Origin: Rhodobacterales bacterium
Lineage (GTDB): Bacteria > Pseudomonadota > Alphaproteobacteria > Rhodobacterales > Rhodobacteraceae
NCBI GenBank assembly: GCA_002746935.1
Contig: PDRW01000037.1
Location: 21,796-85,795 of the forward strand
Length of the DNA stretch: 64,000 bases
Direction of reading: 5' to 3'
In this document: piece by piece, positions 27,218 through 35,808 of the stretch
Numbering within the stretch: position 1 is the stretch's first letter
Layout of the letters: each line of letters opens with the position of its first letter
Notes under the pieces: generated by a model
Told to the model about the DNA's origin: nothing
Database searches by the model: none
The model's input: only the letters and a program-made list of their open reading frames with translations
Position numbers and translations under genes: made by a program

Positions 27218-27918
27218 TGTCCGGCAGCCCGCATCACCGCGCCGAAGCGGTCTTCGAGGCGCTTGCCGGTGGCCCTTCGGGGCCGGTGGCGGCGGCGGTC
27301 ACCGATCCGCGCATTGCCTACCCCGGGGCCTTTCCGGCCGAGCTTGAAGAGATGCCGCGCGCGGAGGAGCGGCGGCGGCGCGAATATGTCGCGGGCCGGG
27401 TCGCCGCCCATCGGGCGATGGAGAAGCTCGGGCTGTCCGCCCGTCCGGTGCTCACCAACCGCGCGCGTGCCCCCGCCTGGCCACGCGGACTGGTCGGCAG
27501 TATCAGCCACAATGCCTCCACCTGTGTCGCCCTGGTGGCGCGTGCGAGCCAGGTGAGAAGCCTCGGCGTTGATGTCGGGGATGATGCCCCGCTTGCGCCG
27601 GAGCTGACCGGCGCCAGCTGTACGCTCGAAGAACGCGCCTGGCTCGCGACCCGGCCGGACGCAATGCGCGGGCAGTTCGCCAGGCTGATCTTCTGTGCCA
27701 AGAAAGCGGTGTGCAAATGCCAGTATCCGCTCAGCCGCAAGGCGATGGATTTCGCGGCGCTGCTGGTTACGCCCGACACCGATACCGGCCAGTTCGAAGC
27801 CACCTTCCTTGCCGACAGCGGGCCGTTTTGCGCCGGTTCCCGGCTCAACGGCCGCTTCGCCCTTGCGGGCGGGCTGGTCCATGCGGCAGTGGTGTTGCTG
27901 CCGGGCGCGGCACCGTGA
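27214..27918 (+). CDS. 4'-phosphopantetheinyl transferase family, Mg-binding Glu residues replaced
   Basis: EntD/Sfp-type enzymes load phosphopantetheine from CoA onto carrier-domain Ser. The 234-residue product keeps the family framework: RRREYVAGRVAAHRAM, the VGSISHNASTCVALV block, GVDV, and a FCAKKAVCKCQYPLS block. The Mg-binding Asp-x-Glu reads D120-V-G122, and the W/F-x-x-KEA motif reads AKKA, with Lys164 in place of Glu. Both changes are single transitions from typical codons (GAG to GGG, GAA to AAA). The ATG at 27214 overlaps the NRPS stop (ATGA), so it is translationally coupled. Linkage to the NRPS makes it its natural partner, yet the carrier lacks the Ser it would modify. It is probably inactive in the canonical reaction. 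Confidence 0.8.
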   Translation: MMSGSPHHRAEAVFEALAGGPSGPVAAAVTDPRIAYPGAFPAELEEMPRAEERRRREYVAGRVAAHRAMEKLGLSARPVLTNRARAPAWPRGLVGSISHNASTCVALVARASQVRSLGVDVGDDAPLAPELTGASCTLEERAWLATRPDAMRGQFARLIFCAKKAVCKCQYPLSRKAMDFAALLVTPDTDTGQFEATFLADSGPFCAGSRLNGRFALAGGLVHAAVVLLPGAAP

Positions 27919-28020
27919 GCGGACAGGGCAGGCGATAACCAGACATCATCGCCGCCATACGGGCACGGCGCTTGCCGGTGCCGCCGCCGCCCGGCATTCT
28001 GGCCATCTGGGGGATCTGCC

Positions 28021-29730
28021 ATGAAACATCTGTTCAAAACCGTTTTCGCCGCGCTGCTGTTGGCAGGGCTGCCCGCGCCCGTCCGCGCCGGGAGCGGCGG
28101 CGGCGGTGTCGGCATCAACCTCGCCTCACCGGTCGACTGGTCGACCGCCCAGCCCTTCCTTGACCTCATGAAAACCTCCCGCCCCTGGATCGGCCATGGG
28201 GCGGACGAATGGGAGGTGATGAACTGGGAGGAGATGGCAGCACAGGGCGTGTTTGACGATCATGGCTGGCCGAAGGTCATCCCCCCGGGCGTCAGCTCTG
28301 TCGGTACGCTGATGCTGACCGATCTGCCGGAGGATACGGCCGGCGTGGCCGGGCGCTATCTGTTGCGCTGGGAGGGCTCCGGCGAAGTGGAGGTCGGCCT
28401 GGGGGCGCAGAATGTGGATTACGGCGCCCACAGCGCGCGTTTCGACTTCGCCCCCGGCAACGGCCCGGTGCATGTGGTGATCCGCACCACCGACCCGGAG
28501 GGCACGGGCGACCATGTGCGCAACATGACGCTTGTGCGCGAAGACCGTGTGGCGCTCCATGCCGAAGGCGCGGTGTTCAACCCCGACTGGCTGGCGCTGA
28601 TCGACGGGTTCGAAGTGCTGCGTTTCATGGACTGGATGGAAACCAACGATTCCACCCTTGCCCATTGGGAAGACCGCCCCGAGCCCGGCGATGTGAGCTA
28701 CCGGCTCAACGGCGTTCCGGTGGAGATCATGGTCCGCCTCGCCAATGAGCTGGGCGCCGAGCCCTGGTTCACCATGCCCCATCTCGCCGACGACGATTTC
28801 GTCCGCCGTTTTGCCGAAACGGTGCGCGACGGGCTGGACCCGGATCTGCGCGCCTGGGTCGAGTTTTCCAACGAGGTGTGGAACTGGATCTTCGATCAGG
28901 CCCATTGGGCCGATGCGGTGGCGAAAAGGACCTGGCGGCGCGATCCGCGCTGGATACAGATCTATGCGGGCCGGGCTTCGGAGGTGGCGGATATCTGGGC
29001 GGAGGTCTTCGGCGCCGGGGCCGACGCCCGGCTGATGCGGGTGATCGCCACCCAGACCGGCTGGATGGGGCTGGAACAGGAGATCCTGAACGCCGGAAGA
29101 TGGGTGAGCAAGGGCAAGGGGCGCAGCGCACCGGGGCTGCATTTCGACGCCTATGCGGTGACCGGCTATTTTGGCGGCCATCTGGCGCAGGGTGACCGGG
29201 TGGGCCCGCTGCGGGTGTGGATCGCGGAATCTCGGGCCGCCGCGGAAGCGGAGGCCGACCGTCAGGGCCTCACCGGCGCGGCGCGGGCGGATTACATCGA
29301 GGCGCACAGGTTCGACGCCGCCGTCGCCCGCGCTGCCGCGCATCTCGCCGGGGCCGACGGCCCGGCGAAGGGTGTGCACGACCTGCCCCACCTCGTCGAC
29401 ACCCTGTTTCCCTACCATGCGAACATCGCCAGGGAATGGGATCTGGAGCTTGTGGCCTATGAGGGTGGCAGCCATGTGGTCGGCGGTGGCGAAGCGCGGG
29501 ACGACGACGCGCTGACCGAATTCCTGGTGCATTTCAACTATTCGCCGGAAATGGCGGAGCTTTACCGGCAGATGTTCGAGGGCTGGAAGGCGGCCGGGGG
29601 CGGTGTATTTGCGGCCTATTCCGATGTGGCCAGGCCCGGCCGCTACGGAAGCTGGGGCCATCTGCGCCACCTTGGCGACAGCAATCCGCGCTGGGATGCG
29701 CTGGTGGCGGCGCGCGACGGGCGGCGGTAG
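28021..29730 (+). CDS. Secreted clan GH-A-like putative glycoside hydrolase
   Basis: A 569-residue exported protein with a signal peptide (KTVFAALLLAGLPAPVRAGS). After a beta-rich segment (about residues 100-190), a TIM-barrel-like region carries VEFSNEVWNWIFDQ, where Asn-Glu fits the acid/base of clan GH-A enzymes, and LELVAYEGGSHVVGG, where Glu fits the nucleophile. The GH family cannot be assigned with certainty. Proteins of this general type are found beside polysaccharide clusters and may trim or process the exported polymer. It follows the PPTase by 102 bp and may be part of the same transcript. Unlike the upstream synthase genes, it keeps its putative catalytic pair. Confidence 0.65.
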   Translation: MKHLFKTVFAALLLAGLPAPVRAGSGGGGVGINLASPVDWSTAQPFLDLMKTSRPWIGHGADEWEVMNWEEMAAQGVFDDHGWPKVIPPGVSSVGTLMLTDLPEDTAGVAGRYLLRWEGSGEVEVGLGAQNVDYGAHSARFDFAPGNGPVHVVIRTTDPEGTGDHVRNMTLVREDRVALHAEGAVFNPDWLALIDGFEVLRFMDWMETNDSTLAHWEDRPEPGDVSYRLNGVPVEIMVRLANELGAEPWFTMPHLADDDFVRRFAETVRDGLDPDLRAWVEFSNEVWNWIFDQAHWADAVAKRTWRRDPRWIQIYAGRASEVADIWAEVFGAGADARLMRVIATQTGWMGLEQEILNAGRWVSKGKGRSAPGLHFDAYAVTGYFGGHLAQGDRVGPLRVWIAESRAAAEAEADRQGLTGAARADYIEAHRFDAAVARAAAHLAGADGPAKGVHDLPHLVDTLFPYHANIAREWDLELVAYEGGSHVVGGGEARDDDALTEFLVHFNYSPEMAELYRQMFEGWKAAGGGVFAAYSDVARPGRYGSWGHLRHLGDSNPRWDALVAARDGRR

Positions 29731-29766
29731 ACGGACAGGACATTTCTCGCAAACCGGAGGCCGGCC

Positions 29767-29781
29767 GGGGGCGCTGCCCCC
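29767..29781. terminator. GC hairpin after the secreted hydrolase gene
   Basis: GGGGGC-GCT-GCCCCC lies about 37 bp past the stop codon and is followed by a 13-C tract and a CGGGGGCGGGG block. It is the same core as the 1161-1290 repeat. It separates the plus-strand operon from the convergent GT4 gene at 29946; the rest of 29731-29945 holds nothing else recognisable. Confidence 0.45.
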
Positions 29782-29945
29782 CCCCCCCCAACGGGGGCGG
29801 GGCCTTTGGCGAAAGGAGACCGGGGCCTGCGTGTTCTGAAGGGCGGTGTGAGGGCTGGATGTGCCGTGTGAAATCGTGGCGGGGCAGGGGATTGGCCTGC
29901 CCGGAGGCATCGGCCCGGGCGCAGCGCGGGAAGCCCCGTGCGGGG

Positions 29946-31151
29946 TCAGCCGGCCTTGGCGATATGGCCTGCGAGGCGGGCCGCCTGGCCGTCGATCCCG
30001 TGGCGGGCGATGGCGCGGGCGCGGCCCTTGCGGCCCATTTCGGCGCGGGTTTCGGGGGGTGTTGCGGCCAGTCTGAGGATCGCGCCGGCCAGCGCCTCCG
30101 GGTCGCCCGCGGGCACCAGCCAGCCGGTTTCGCCCTCGAGCACCAGTTCGGGGGCGCCGGCGATGATGGTCGAGATCACCGGGCGGGCCATGGCCATGGC
30201 TTCCATGATCACCATCGGCAGCCCTTCGGCGAAACTCGGCATCACCAGCGCGTCGGCCCGGGCGATCTCGGCGCGCACACCCGCTTCGTCGAGCCAGCCA
30301 GTGAGCCGCACCCGCGCGCCGAGGTTCGCGGCGGCAATCGCGGCTTCGAGATCGCCGCGCAATTCGCCGTCGCCGACCAGCGTGAGCGTGATGTCCGATC
30401 CGGCCTCGCCGAGCGCCGCCAGTGCTTCGATCAGGATCTTCTGGCCTTTCTGCTCGACGAACCGCCCGATGGCGACAAGGCGCAGGCCCGGATGCGGTTC
30501 CGGCGCGGCGGGGTCGGGGAAGACCTCCGGTTCGATCCCGCAATGCACCACCCTGATCTTGTCCCAGGCGTGGAGCGGGGTCCAGCGGCAGAGCTGGGAG
30601 CGGCCGAACTGGCTGACGCCGACCACGAAGGCGGCATGCGCGATCTTGTCGGCAAGCGACAGCGCGGCAGGGGCGTCAAACTCTTCCGGCCCGTGCACGG
30701 TGAAACTGTAGGCCGGGCCGCCGAGCTCATGGGCGAGCATGGCGACGGCGGCGGCATTGGTGCCGAAATGGGCGTGGATATGGGTCACATCCGCCGCCTC
30801 GCAGCGGGCTTTGACCTCCGCCGCCTCGGCGAGATAGATCAGATGCCTGAAGACCCCGAGCGGCGAGGCGCGGCCCAGCCTGAGCGCCTGTTTCAGCGCC
30901 GCAAAAGCGGGGCCGGGGGTTTTGAGGGCGGCCCGTGCGAGCGCTTTTGCCAGCCCTGCCGCGCCGGTGTCGAGCACATAGGCGGTCTTTCCGGCCTCTT
31001 CACGGTCGCCCCGGTCGGCCAGCGGCAGATCGCTGCGGCGCATGGCGATGCGGTGGATCCGCAGGCCCCGACGTTCGAGCGCGCGGATTTCGCGGCGGAT
31101 GAAGCTGTGCGAGGGCTGCGGATAGGTGTTCAGCACATAGGCAATGGTCAC
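29946..31151 (-). CDS. Glycosyltransferase family 4 (ExoL/WcaL-like)
   Basis: A 401-residue GT-B glycosyltransferase of exopolysaccharide pathways. The N-terminal acceptor half starts with IAYVLNTYPQPSHSFIRREI, typical of colanic-acid WcaL-like enzymes, and has THIHAHFGTNAAAVA. The donor half carries LVAIGRFVEQKGQKILIEAL and the EX7E block MPSFAEGLPMVIMEAMAMA. The start is the ATG at 31151. It lies downstream of the Wzz-like, CpsD-like and sugar-transferase genes on the same strand, so all four probably form one operon. Confidence 0.88.
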   Translation of the reverse strand: MTIAYVLNTYPQPSHSFIRREIRALERRGLRIHRIAMRRSDLPLADRGDREEAGKTAYVLDTGAAGLAKALARAALKTPGPAFAALKQALRLGRASPLGVFRHLIYLAEAAEVKARCEAADVTHIHAHFGTNAAAVAMLAHELGGPAYSFTVHGPEEFDAPAALSLADKIAHAAFVVGVSQFGRSQLCRWTPLHAWDKIRVVHCGIEPEVFPDPAAPEPHPGLRLVAIGRFVEQKGQKILIEALAALGEAGSDITLTLVGDGELRGDLEAAIAAANLGARVRLTGWLDEAGVRAEIARADALVMPSFAEGLPMVIMEAMAMARPVISTIIAGAPELVLEGETGWLVPAGDPEALAGAILRLAATPPETRAEMGRKGRARAIARHGIDGQAARLAGHIAKAG

Positions 31152-31233
31152 GTCGCGCGCTCCAGACAGGGGCAGACAGGGTGAAGCCGCCGGCCGGGTG
31201 GCCCCCGCCGGGTGGCCCCGGGCCCGGGCGGGG

Positions 31234-32505
31234 TTACAGGGTTCCGAGCGGGGGCTGTTTGCTGCGGCGGCGCTCGCGGCGGTGGCCTTCGCCCACGGAG
31301 GGGATCGTGACCACCGGGGTAATCCCCACGCGCCGGATCATCTGGGCCGGGGTGCGGATCACCGGGTGCAGGAATTCGAGCAGAAGCGCGATACCGCCCC
31401 CGAGGATCAGCCCGATCACCAGGCCGATGGCAACGGTGGTCTTGCGGCCGCGGCCGGTCGGGTATTCCGGCACCGTTGCCGCCTCGATCACGGTGAGCCG
31501 CCCGCCATGATCCTGGGCTTCCAGCGCATAGGCGGTTTCGGCCTCGCGGCGGTTGGCGGCAACGTGGTTGAGCTCGTCCTGAAGCTGGTTGAGCACCCGG
31601 TCGAAATCGGCCATGCGGCGTTCGACCACGGGGGCGCGGTCGAGATCGGCCTGAAGCCTGGTCTTTCTGGCGGTCAGCGCTTCGGCCTGGGTGGTGAGGC
31701 TGGACACCTCGCTCTCAAGGGTCTCGATCTGCATGGTGGCGCGCAGCCGGGCGATCTCGGAATTGCGCTCGCCCGCCGCGATCTGGTCGATTTCGGTTCT
31801 CTTGACGAGAATCTGCTGTTCGACCTCCAGCAGCCGCTCATTCAGCGTGCTGATCTCGTCGCGCAACGACTCGATCGAACCGGAGATGGCGAGCGCGTTT
31901 TCGTTGCGGAAGGCTTCGCGTTCGTCTTCGGCGGTGGCGATTTCGCTGATCAGCTTTTCTTCCTGGAGAAGGAAGAAATCAAGCGACTGCCGGGCGCCTT
32001 CGAGGCGCATGCCGGCGTTGAGCTCAAGGGTGCGGGTGGCGAAGACATGGGCGAGGTCGCGGGCGGTTTCCGCATCCGACCAGGTGCCCCAGACCCGCAC
32101 CACCGAAATCGTTCCGTCATCGGCAAAGCCCTTGCGGGCCGCGGCGACGGCGTTGAGCGAGACCGCATCGCGCACGGCGGCAACGCGCTCTTCCTCGGAC
32201 AGCTCCGGCTTGTCGGCAAACAATCCCATGTTCTCGCTGATTTCCAGGACCGACGTCCGGGTGAACAGCCGTTGCTCGATCTGCTGCAACAGCCGCGCGG
32301 AGGCGATTTCGCCCACACCCTCGACAGAGCCTTCCGAGACGACGGGACGTTCGATCTGGATGACCTCGAGCGCTTCGAAAACCCGGTCGGTCTTGAGCGC
32401 GACGGCGGCGGATATGAGCAGACCGAGCAGACCGACGCGGGCGATCAGCAGCCAGCGACGGCGAATGAAGTCCAGGATTTCGTCGATCAGGTCCAACGGG
32501 GACAT
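31234..32505 (-). CDS. Wzz/chain-length determinant-like polysaccharide co-polymerase
   Basis: A polysaccharide co-polymerase sets polymer length and supports export through the inner membrane. The 423-residue product has one membrane segment near the N-terminus (WLLIARVGLLGLLISAAVAL), a long periplasmic region with strong coiled-coil character (about residues 140-320, rich in Glu/Leu/Arg heptads), and a second segment (TTVAIGLVIGLILGGGIALL) followed by a short cytoplasmic tail. The ATG at 32505 is chosen because GGAAGG precedes it; the open frame extends 23 codons upstream without family residues. The CpsD-like ATPase gene is immediately upstream on the same strand, the usual Wzz/BY-kinase pairing split into two proteins. 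Confidence 0.88.
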   Translation of the reverse strand: MSPLDLIDEILDFIRRRWLLIARVGLLGLLISAAVALKTDRVFEALEVIQIERPVVSEGSVEGVGEIASARLLQQIEQRLFTRTSVLEISENMGLFADKPELSEEERVAAVRDAVSLNAVAAARKGFADDGTISVVRVWGTWSDAETARDLAHVFATRTLELNAGMRLEGARQSLDFFLLQEEKLISEIATAEDEREAFRNENALAISGSIESLRDEISTLNERLLEVEQQILVKRTEIDQIAAGERNSEIARLRATMQIETLESEVSSLTTQAEALTARKTRLQADLDRAPVVERRMADFDRVLNQLQDELNHVAANRREAETAYALEAQDHGGRLTVIEAATVPEYPTGRGRKTTVAIGLVIGLILGGGIALLLEFLHPVIRTPAQMIRRVGITPVVTIPSVGEGHRRERRRSKQPPLGTL

Positions 32506-32641
32506 GGGCAGGCCTTCCGGTGACAAACTGGTTTCGGCAAGAGGGCGGCACACCGCGACGACATTGCGGCGCACCGGTTTCGAATTCGGGGCAAACGCGG
32601 GCGTCTCGCCGTTGGCCTCCCGCGCATGACGCCCCTGGCCG

Positions 32642-33514
32642 TCAGCCGTTTCGACTGCGGTTGAGCACGACTCCCATGAGCTTGGAGCGTTTCTTGATCA
32701 GACGCTCGCATTCCTCGATGTCCCTGGTCTGGGTGCTGGTTGCATCCGCCACCAGCAGCACGCCGTCGACATGCGGCAGGACCGCGCTCAGATCGTCATA
32801 TTCGAGGACCGGCGGCAGATCGAGCAGCAGCACGTCGGGCTTGAGCAGATGGATCATCTCATCGACAGCACCGGCGACGAGGCCGCTTTGCAGAAGATCC
32901 GAGGCATTGGGCCGGGCCGAGCGCGACAGGCCGAGCGCCAGCCCCTCGTTGTAGCGCACCACATGCTGGAAGAACGAGATCTCGCCGGTGAGGAATTCGT
33001 CGGTATTGCCTTCCGCGGCCACGCCGATCATGTCGGCAATGCCGGGGCTGCGCAGGTTGAGGTCGAGCAGCACCGTCTTGCAGCCCGGTACACGGCTCAG
33101 CGCGCGGGCGAGGTTGACGGCGGTGAAGGTGGTCCCGTTGCCGGACGCCGGGGCGGAGACCGCGACGCGCTTCATGTCCTTCGAGCGGACGCCTTGCAGG
33201 AACTGGGTGCGCAGCTGGTCGAACGCCTGCACGGCCGCTTCGCGCGCTGCCGCCACCTTGCGGCGGCGCCATATGCGGGGCACGTCGGCCTCGGTGCGCC
33301 TGGCCTTGTGCAGCACGCCCCAGACTTCTTCGCGCGAATCCCTGGTCACTCCGGTGAGGGAGCCGGCCGGCACCGCGACGAGGGCCGTGCCGGTGGGACT
33401 GGTCTGATTCTGACTGGTGTTGTCCTGGTCCGACATTGCCGCTTTGTCCGTATGGAAATCGTCCGAATGACGACCGTCCGCATGATAATCGTTGGTATGA
33501 TAATCCGGGTTCAT
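32642..33514 (-). CDS. CpsD/CapB-like polysaccharide ATPase with altered Walker A
   Basis: A MinD-fold protein of the bacterial tyrosine-kinase/co-polymerase partner family, predicted to act at the inner membrane with the Wzz-like neighbour. After a linker, the fold starts with RVAVSAPASGNGTTFTAVNL. The Walker A Lys is Thr (G125-N-G-T128-T). The second Asp motif (TVLLDLNLRSPGI) and Walker B-like LLLDLPPV are present. From memory, Rhodobacterales homologues often read GCGTT, so this may be family-wide and not decay. The N-terminus is unusually rich in His/Asp/Tyr (residues 1-24). The ATG at 33514 is used; ATG 33436 is an alternative that would remove this tail. No C-terminal Tyr cluster is visible. 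Confidence 0.8.
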   Translation of the reverse strand: MNPDYHTNDYHADGRHSDDFHTDKAAMSDQDNTSQNQTSPTGTALVAVPAGSLTGVTRDSREEVWGVLHKARRTEADVPRIWRRRKVAAAREAAVQAFDQLRTQFLQGVRSKDMKRVAVSAPASGNGTTFTAVNLARALSRVPGCKTVLLDLNLRSPGIADMIGVAAEGNTDEFLTGEISFFQHVVRYNEGLALGLSRSARPNASDLLQSGLVAGAVDEMIHLLKPDVLLLDLPPVLEYDDLSAVLPHVDGVLLVADATSTQTRDIEECERLIKKRSKLMGVVLNRSRNG

Positions 33515-33554
33515 CTTTCTCACCGCGCGGGGCTGCTGCGTCTGATACCGGAGG

Positions 33555-34400
33555 TCAATATCCGGTCCGGCGGATCATCACAACGACCGTGCGCAGCATG
33601 ATCGACAGATCCTCGCGCAGGGTGACCTGACGGGCGTAGATGCGGTCCATTTCAGTGCGGTAGTCGAAAGCGCGGTCGTTGCGCTCGGAAATCTGCCACA
33701 GGCCGGAGAGGCCCGGACGCATGCCCCAGTAGATCGGGCCCTTGTAGATGGCGACCTGCTCGGGAAGCATCGGCCGCGGTCCGATCAGGCTCATGTCGCC
33801 GGTGAGCACGTTCCACAGCTGCGGCAACTCGTCGAGCGAGGTGATGCGCAGCAGCCGGCCGACGCGGGTGATGCGCGGGTCGTTCTTGAGCTTCTGGGTC
33901 TCTTCCCATTCGCGGGCCAGCTCCGGGTCCGCCGCGAGGATCGCCTTCAGCTTCTTGTCGGCGTTCTTCACCATGCTGCGCAGCTTGAGGATGCTGTAGC
34001 GCGAGCCGTCGGTGCGCATCCGGTCCTGCTGATAGAACGGGTTGCCGCCTTCGATGAACAGCGCCAGCGCGGCCAGCAGCACCACCGGCAGCACGAAGGG
34101 CGCGGCCAGAACGACCAGAAACAGGTCGAGCGCGCGCTTGCCGCGGCGCTGGTACCAGGAGGCACCGCGTTCTTCCGCGGGATGGCGGGCCGTTCCGAGC
34201 GGCCGCCTGGCCGGCCGATTGCCCGATGGCCTGGTTTCCGGACGCGAAAGGGCGCCGGCCTGCGGCAGGGCTTCGATGGCCTGTTTGAGGCGCGGATGGA
34301 AGTCCGCTGCGGCCTCGACCCGCGGGGCGATCACCCGTTTCACCTCGTCGACCGGCAAAATACCGGACTCAACCCCGCCGCTGGTCAGAACTCTGTTCAT
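33555..34400 (-). CDS. Undecaprenyl-phosphate sugar phosphotransferase (ExoY/WcaJ C-terminal type)
   Basis: A second polyprenyl-phosphate sugar transferase, 281 residues, likely starting repeat-unit synthesis at the inner membrane. A polar 85-residue N-terminus precedes one membrane segment (LFLVVLAAPFVLPVVLLAAL), then PFYQQDRMRTDG, LKLRSMV, ITSLDELPQLWNVLTGDMSL and GPRPMLPEQ, and RPGLSGLWQISERND. AAGGGG lies 5-6 nt before ATG 34400; GTG 34406 is too close to it. It is the first gene of the minus-strand operon running through 29946. Its relation to the ExoY-like enzyme at 2414 is unclear: one may start a different glycan. Confidence 0.9.
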   Translation of the reverse strand: MNRVLTSGGVESGILPVDEVKRVIAPRVEAAADFHPRLKQAIEALPQAGALSRPETRPSGNRPARRPLGTARHPAEERGASWYQRRGKRALDLFLVVLAAPFVLPVVLLAALALFIEGGNPFYQQDRMRTDGSRYSILKLRSMVKNADKKLKAILAADPELAREWEETQKLKNDPRITRVGRLLRITSLDELPQLWNVLTGDMSLIGPRPMLPEQVAIYKGPIYWGMRPGLSGLWQISERNDRAFDYRTEMDRIYARQVTLREDLSIMLRTVVVMIRRTGY

Positions 34401-34929
34401 GTCCACCCCTTCTCACCCTTCTCACTTGCTCGACCGGCAAACCGCACACCCCCCAGCGGCTCTTGCCAGCCCTTCGAATACATCAGAACCCTTCGCCCCA
34501 AGGACGTTGTGCGGCCATCTGCCGCCAGTTCCCGAACTCCTGGTGAACCCCCCGGTTCCTGACTCGTTCCTCTAACACAATCGGGGCCAACATGCGCCCC
34601 AATCCTGCCTCATTCACACTACCACCGGTGCAGCCCCGCACCTTGCGCTTTTTTTGCGACATACCGTTTCTCTGCCCGTCACAATCGCGCGAGTCAGGTC
34701 TGCCGCCTGCTACTGTACATATTACACGCGGCTATTGTTTCGACTACGGGGAATTTGAAAAATCGGTCGACCGTCACCGAAAAACATCGTTGGCCCCCAA
34801 GACACCGGCCCGCTACCCATTTTCTGCCATAATTGTGCAAAAGACCAGGGGTGCGGTGTGGAACGCCCGGGTGATTCGGTGTGCCGGGCCTTTCGCGCCC
34901 CTGAAACGGAAAGAAACTGGTAATCGGAT
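34401..34929. promoter_or_regulatory. Divergent intergenic region between the sugar transferase and rmlA
   Basis: 529 bp between divergent genes, markedly less GC-rich than average around 34660-34830 (for example CTGTACATATTACACG near 34713-34728). It must hold promoters for both directions, but no box pair can be assigned with confidence. No riboswitch or operator was recognised. Confidence 0.4.
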
Positions 34930-35808
34930 ATGATGATACGTAAGGGAATATTGCTCGCCGGCGGGTCGGGAACCCGCCTGTTTCCGGCGACGCGCGGGAT
35001 CTCGAAGCAATTGCTGCCGATCTTCGACAAGCCGATGGTCTATTATCCGCTGACCGTGCTGATGCTGGCGGGGATCCGCGAGATTGCCGTCATCACCACC
35101 CCGCGCGACCGCGACCAGTTCGAACGCGTGCTCGGCGACGGAAGCCAGTGGGGGCTCGCCCTCAGCTATATCGAACAGCCCTCGCCGGACGGGCTGGCGC
35201 AGGCCTATCTTCTGGCGGAGGATTTCCTTGCCGGCGCGGCCTCGGCGATGGTGCTGGGCGACAATCTGTTCTTCGGCAATGGCGTCGGTGCGCTGCTCGA
35301 CGCGGCGGCGGCGCGCGAGACCGGCGGCACGGTTTTCGGCTACCGGGTGTCGGACCCCGAACGTTACGGCGTGCTCGGTTTCGACGCCGAAGGCCGGGTG
35401 ACCGAGATCGTCGAAAAACCGGAGGTGCCGCCCTCCAACTATGCGGTAACAGGGCTCTATTTTCTCGACGGCAGCGCGCCGCAGCGCGCAAGGGCAATCC
35501 GGCCCTCGGCCCGCGGCGAGCTGGAAATCACCGACCTGCTGGCCTCCTATCTCGACGAAGGCGGGCTGATGGTCGAGACCATGCGCCGGGGCTTTGCCTG
35601 GCTCGACACCGGCACCCACGAAAGCCTGCTCAACGCCGCCCAGTTTGTCGGCGCGCTGCAACAGCGCCAGGGCATCATCATCGCCAGCCCCGAAGAGATC
35701 GCCTTCCGCGCGGGCTGGATCGACGCCGCACAACTGGTGGCGCTGGCCGGGCCGCTGAAGAAGAGCGATTACGGGCATTATCTTTTGTCTCTGCTCGAAG
35801 AGGGCTGA
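34930..35808 (+). CDS. rmlA: Glucose-1-phosphate thymidylyltransferase
   Basis: RmlA makes dTDP-glucose from dTTP and glucose-1-phosphate, the first step of dTDP-rhamnose synthesis. The 292-residue product starts with KGILLAGGSGTRLFPATRG, followed by SKQLLPIFDKPMVYYPL, DNLFFGNG, VFGYRVSDPERYGV, EKPEVPPSNYAVTGLYF and the MRRGFAWLDTGTHESL block. All blocks are normal for the RmlA family. It is separated from rmlC-rmlB-rmlD by 20 kb of glycan and PKS/NRPS genes; no second rmlA is in the window. Start ATG 34930, with a second ATG directly after it. Confidence 0.95.
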   Translation: MMIRKGILLAGGSGTRLFPATRGISKQLLPIFDKPMVYYPLTVLMLAGIREIAVITTPRDRDQFERVLGDGSQWGLALSYIEQPSPDGLAQAYLLAEDFLAGAASAMVLGDNLFFGNGVGALLDAAAARETGGTVFGYRVSDPERYGVLGFDAEGRVTEIVEKPEVPPSNYAVTGLYFLDGSAPQRARAIRPSARGELEITDLLASYLDEGGLMVETMRRGFAWLDTGTHESLLNAAQFVGALQQRQGIIIASPEEIAFRAGWIDAAQLVALAGPLKKSDYGHYLLSLLEEG

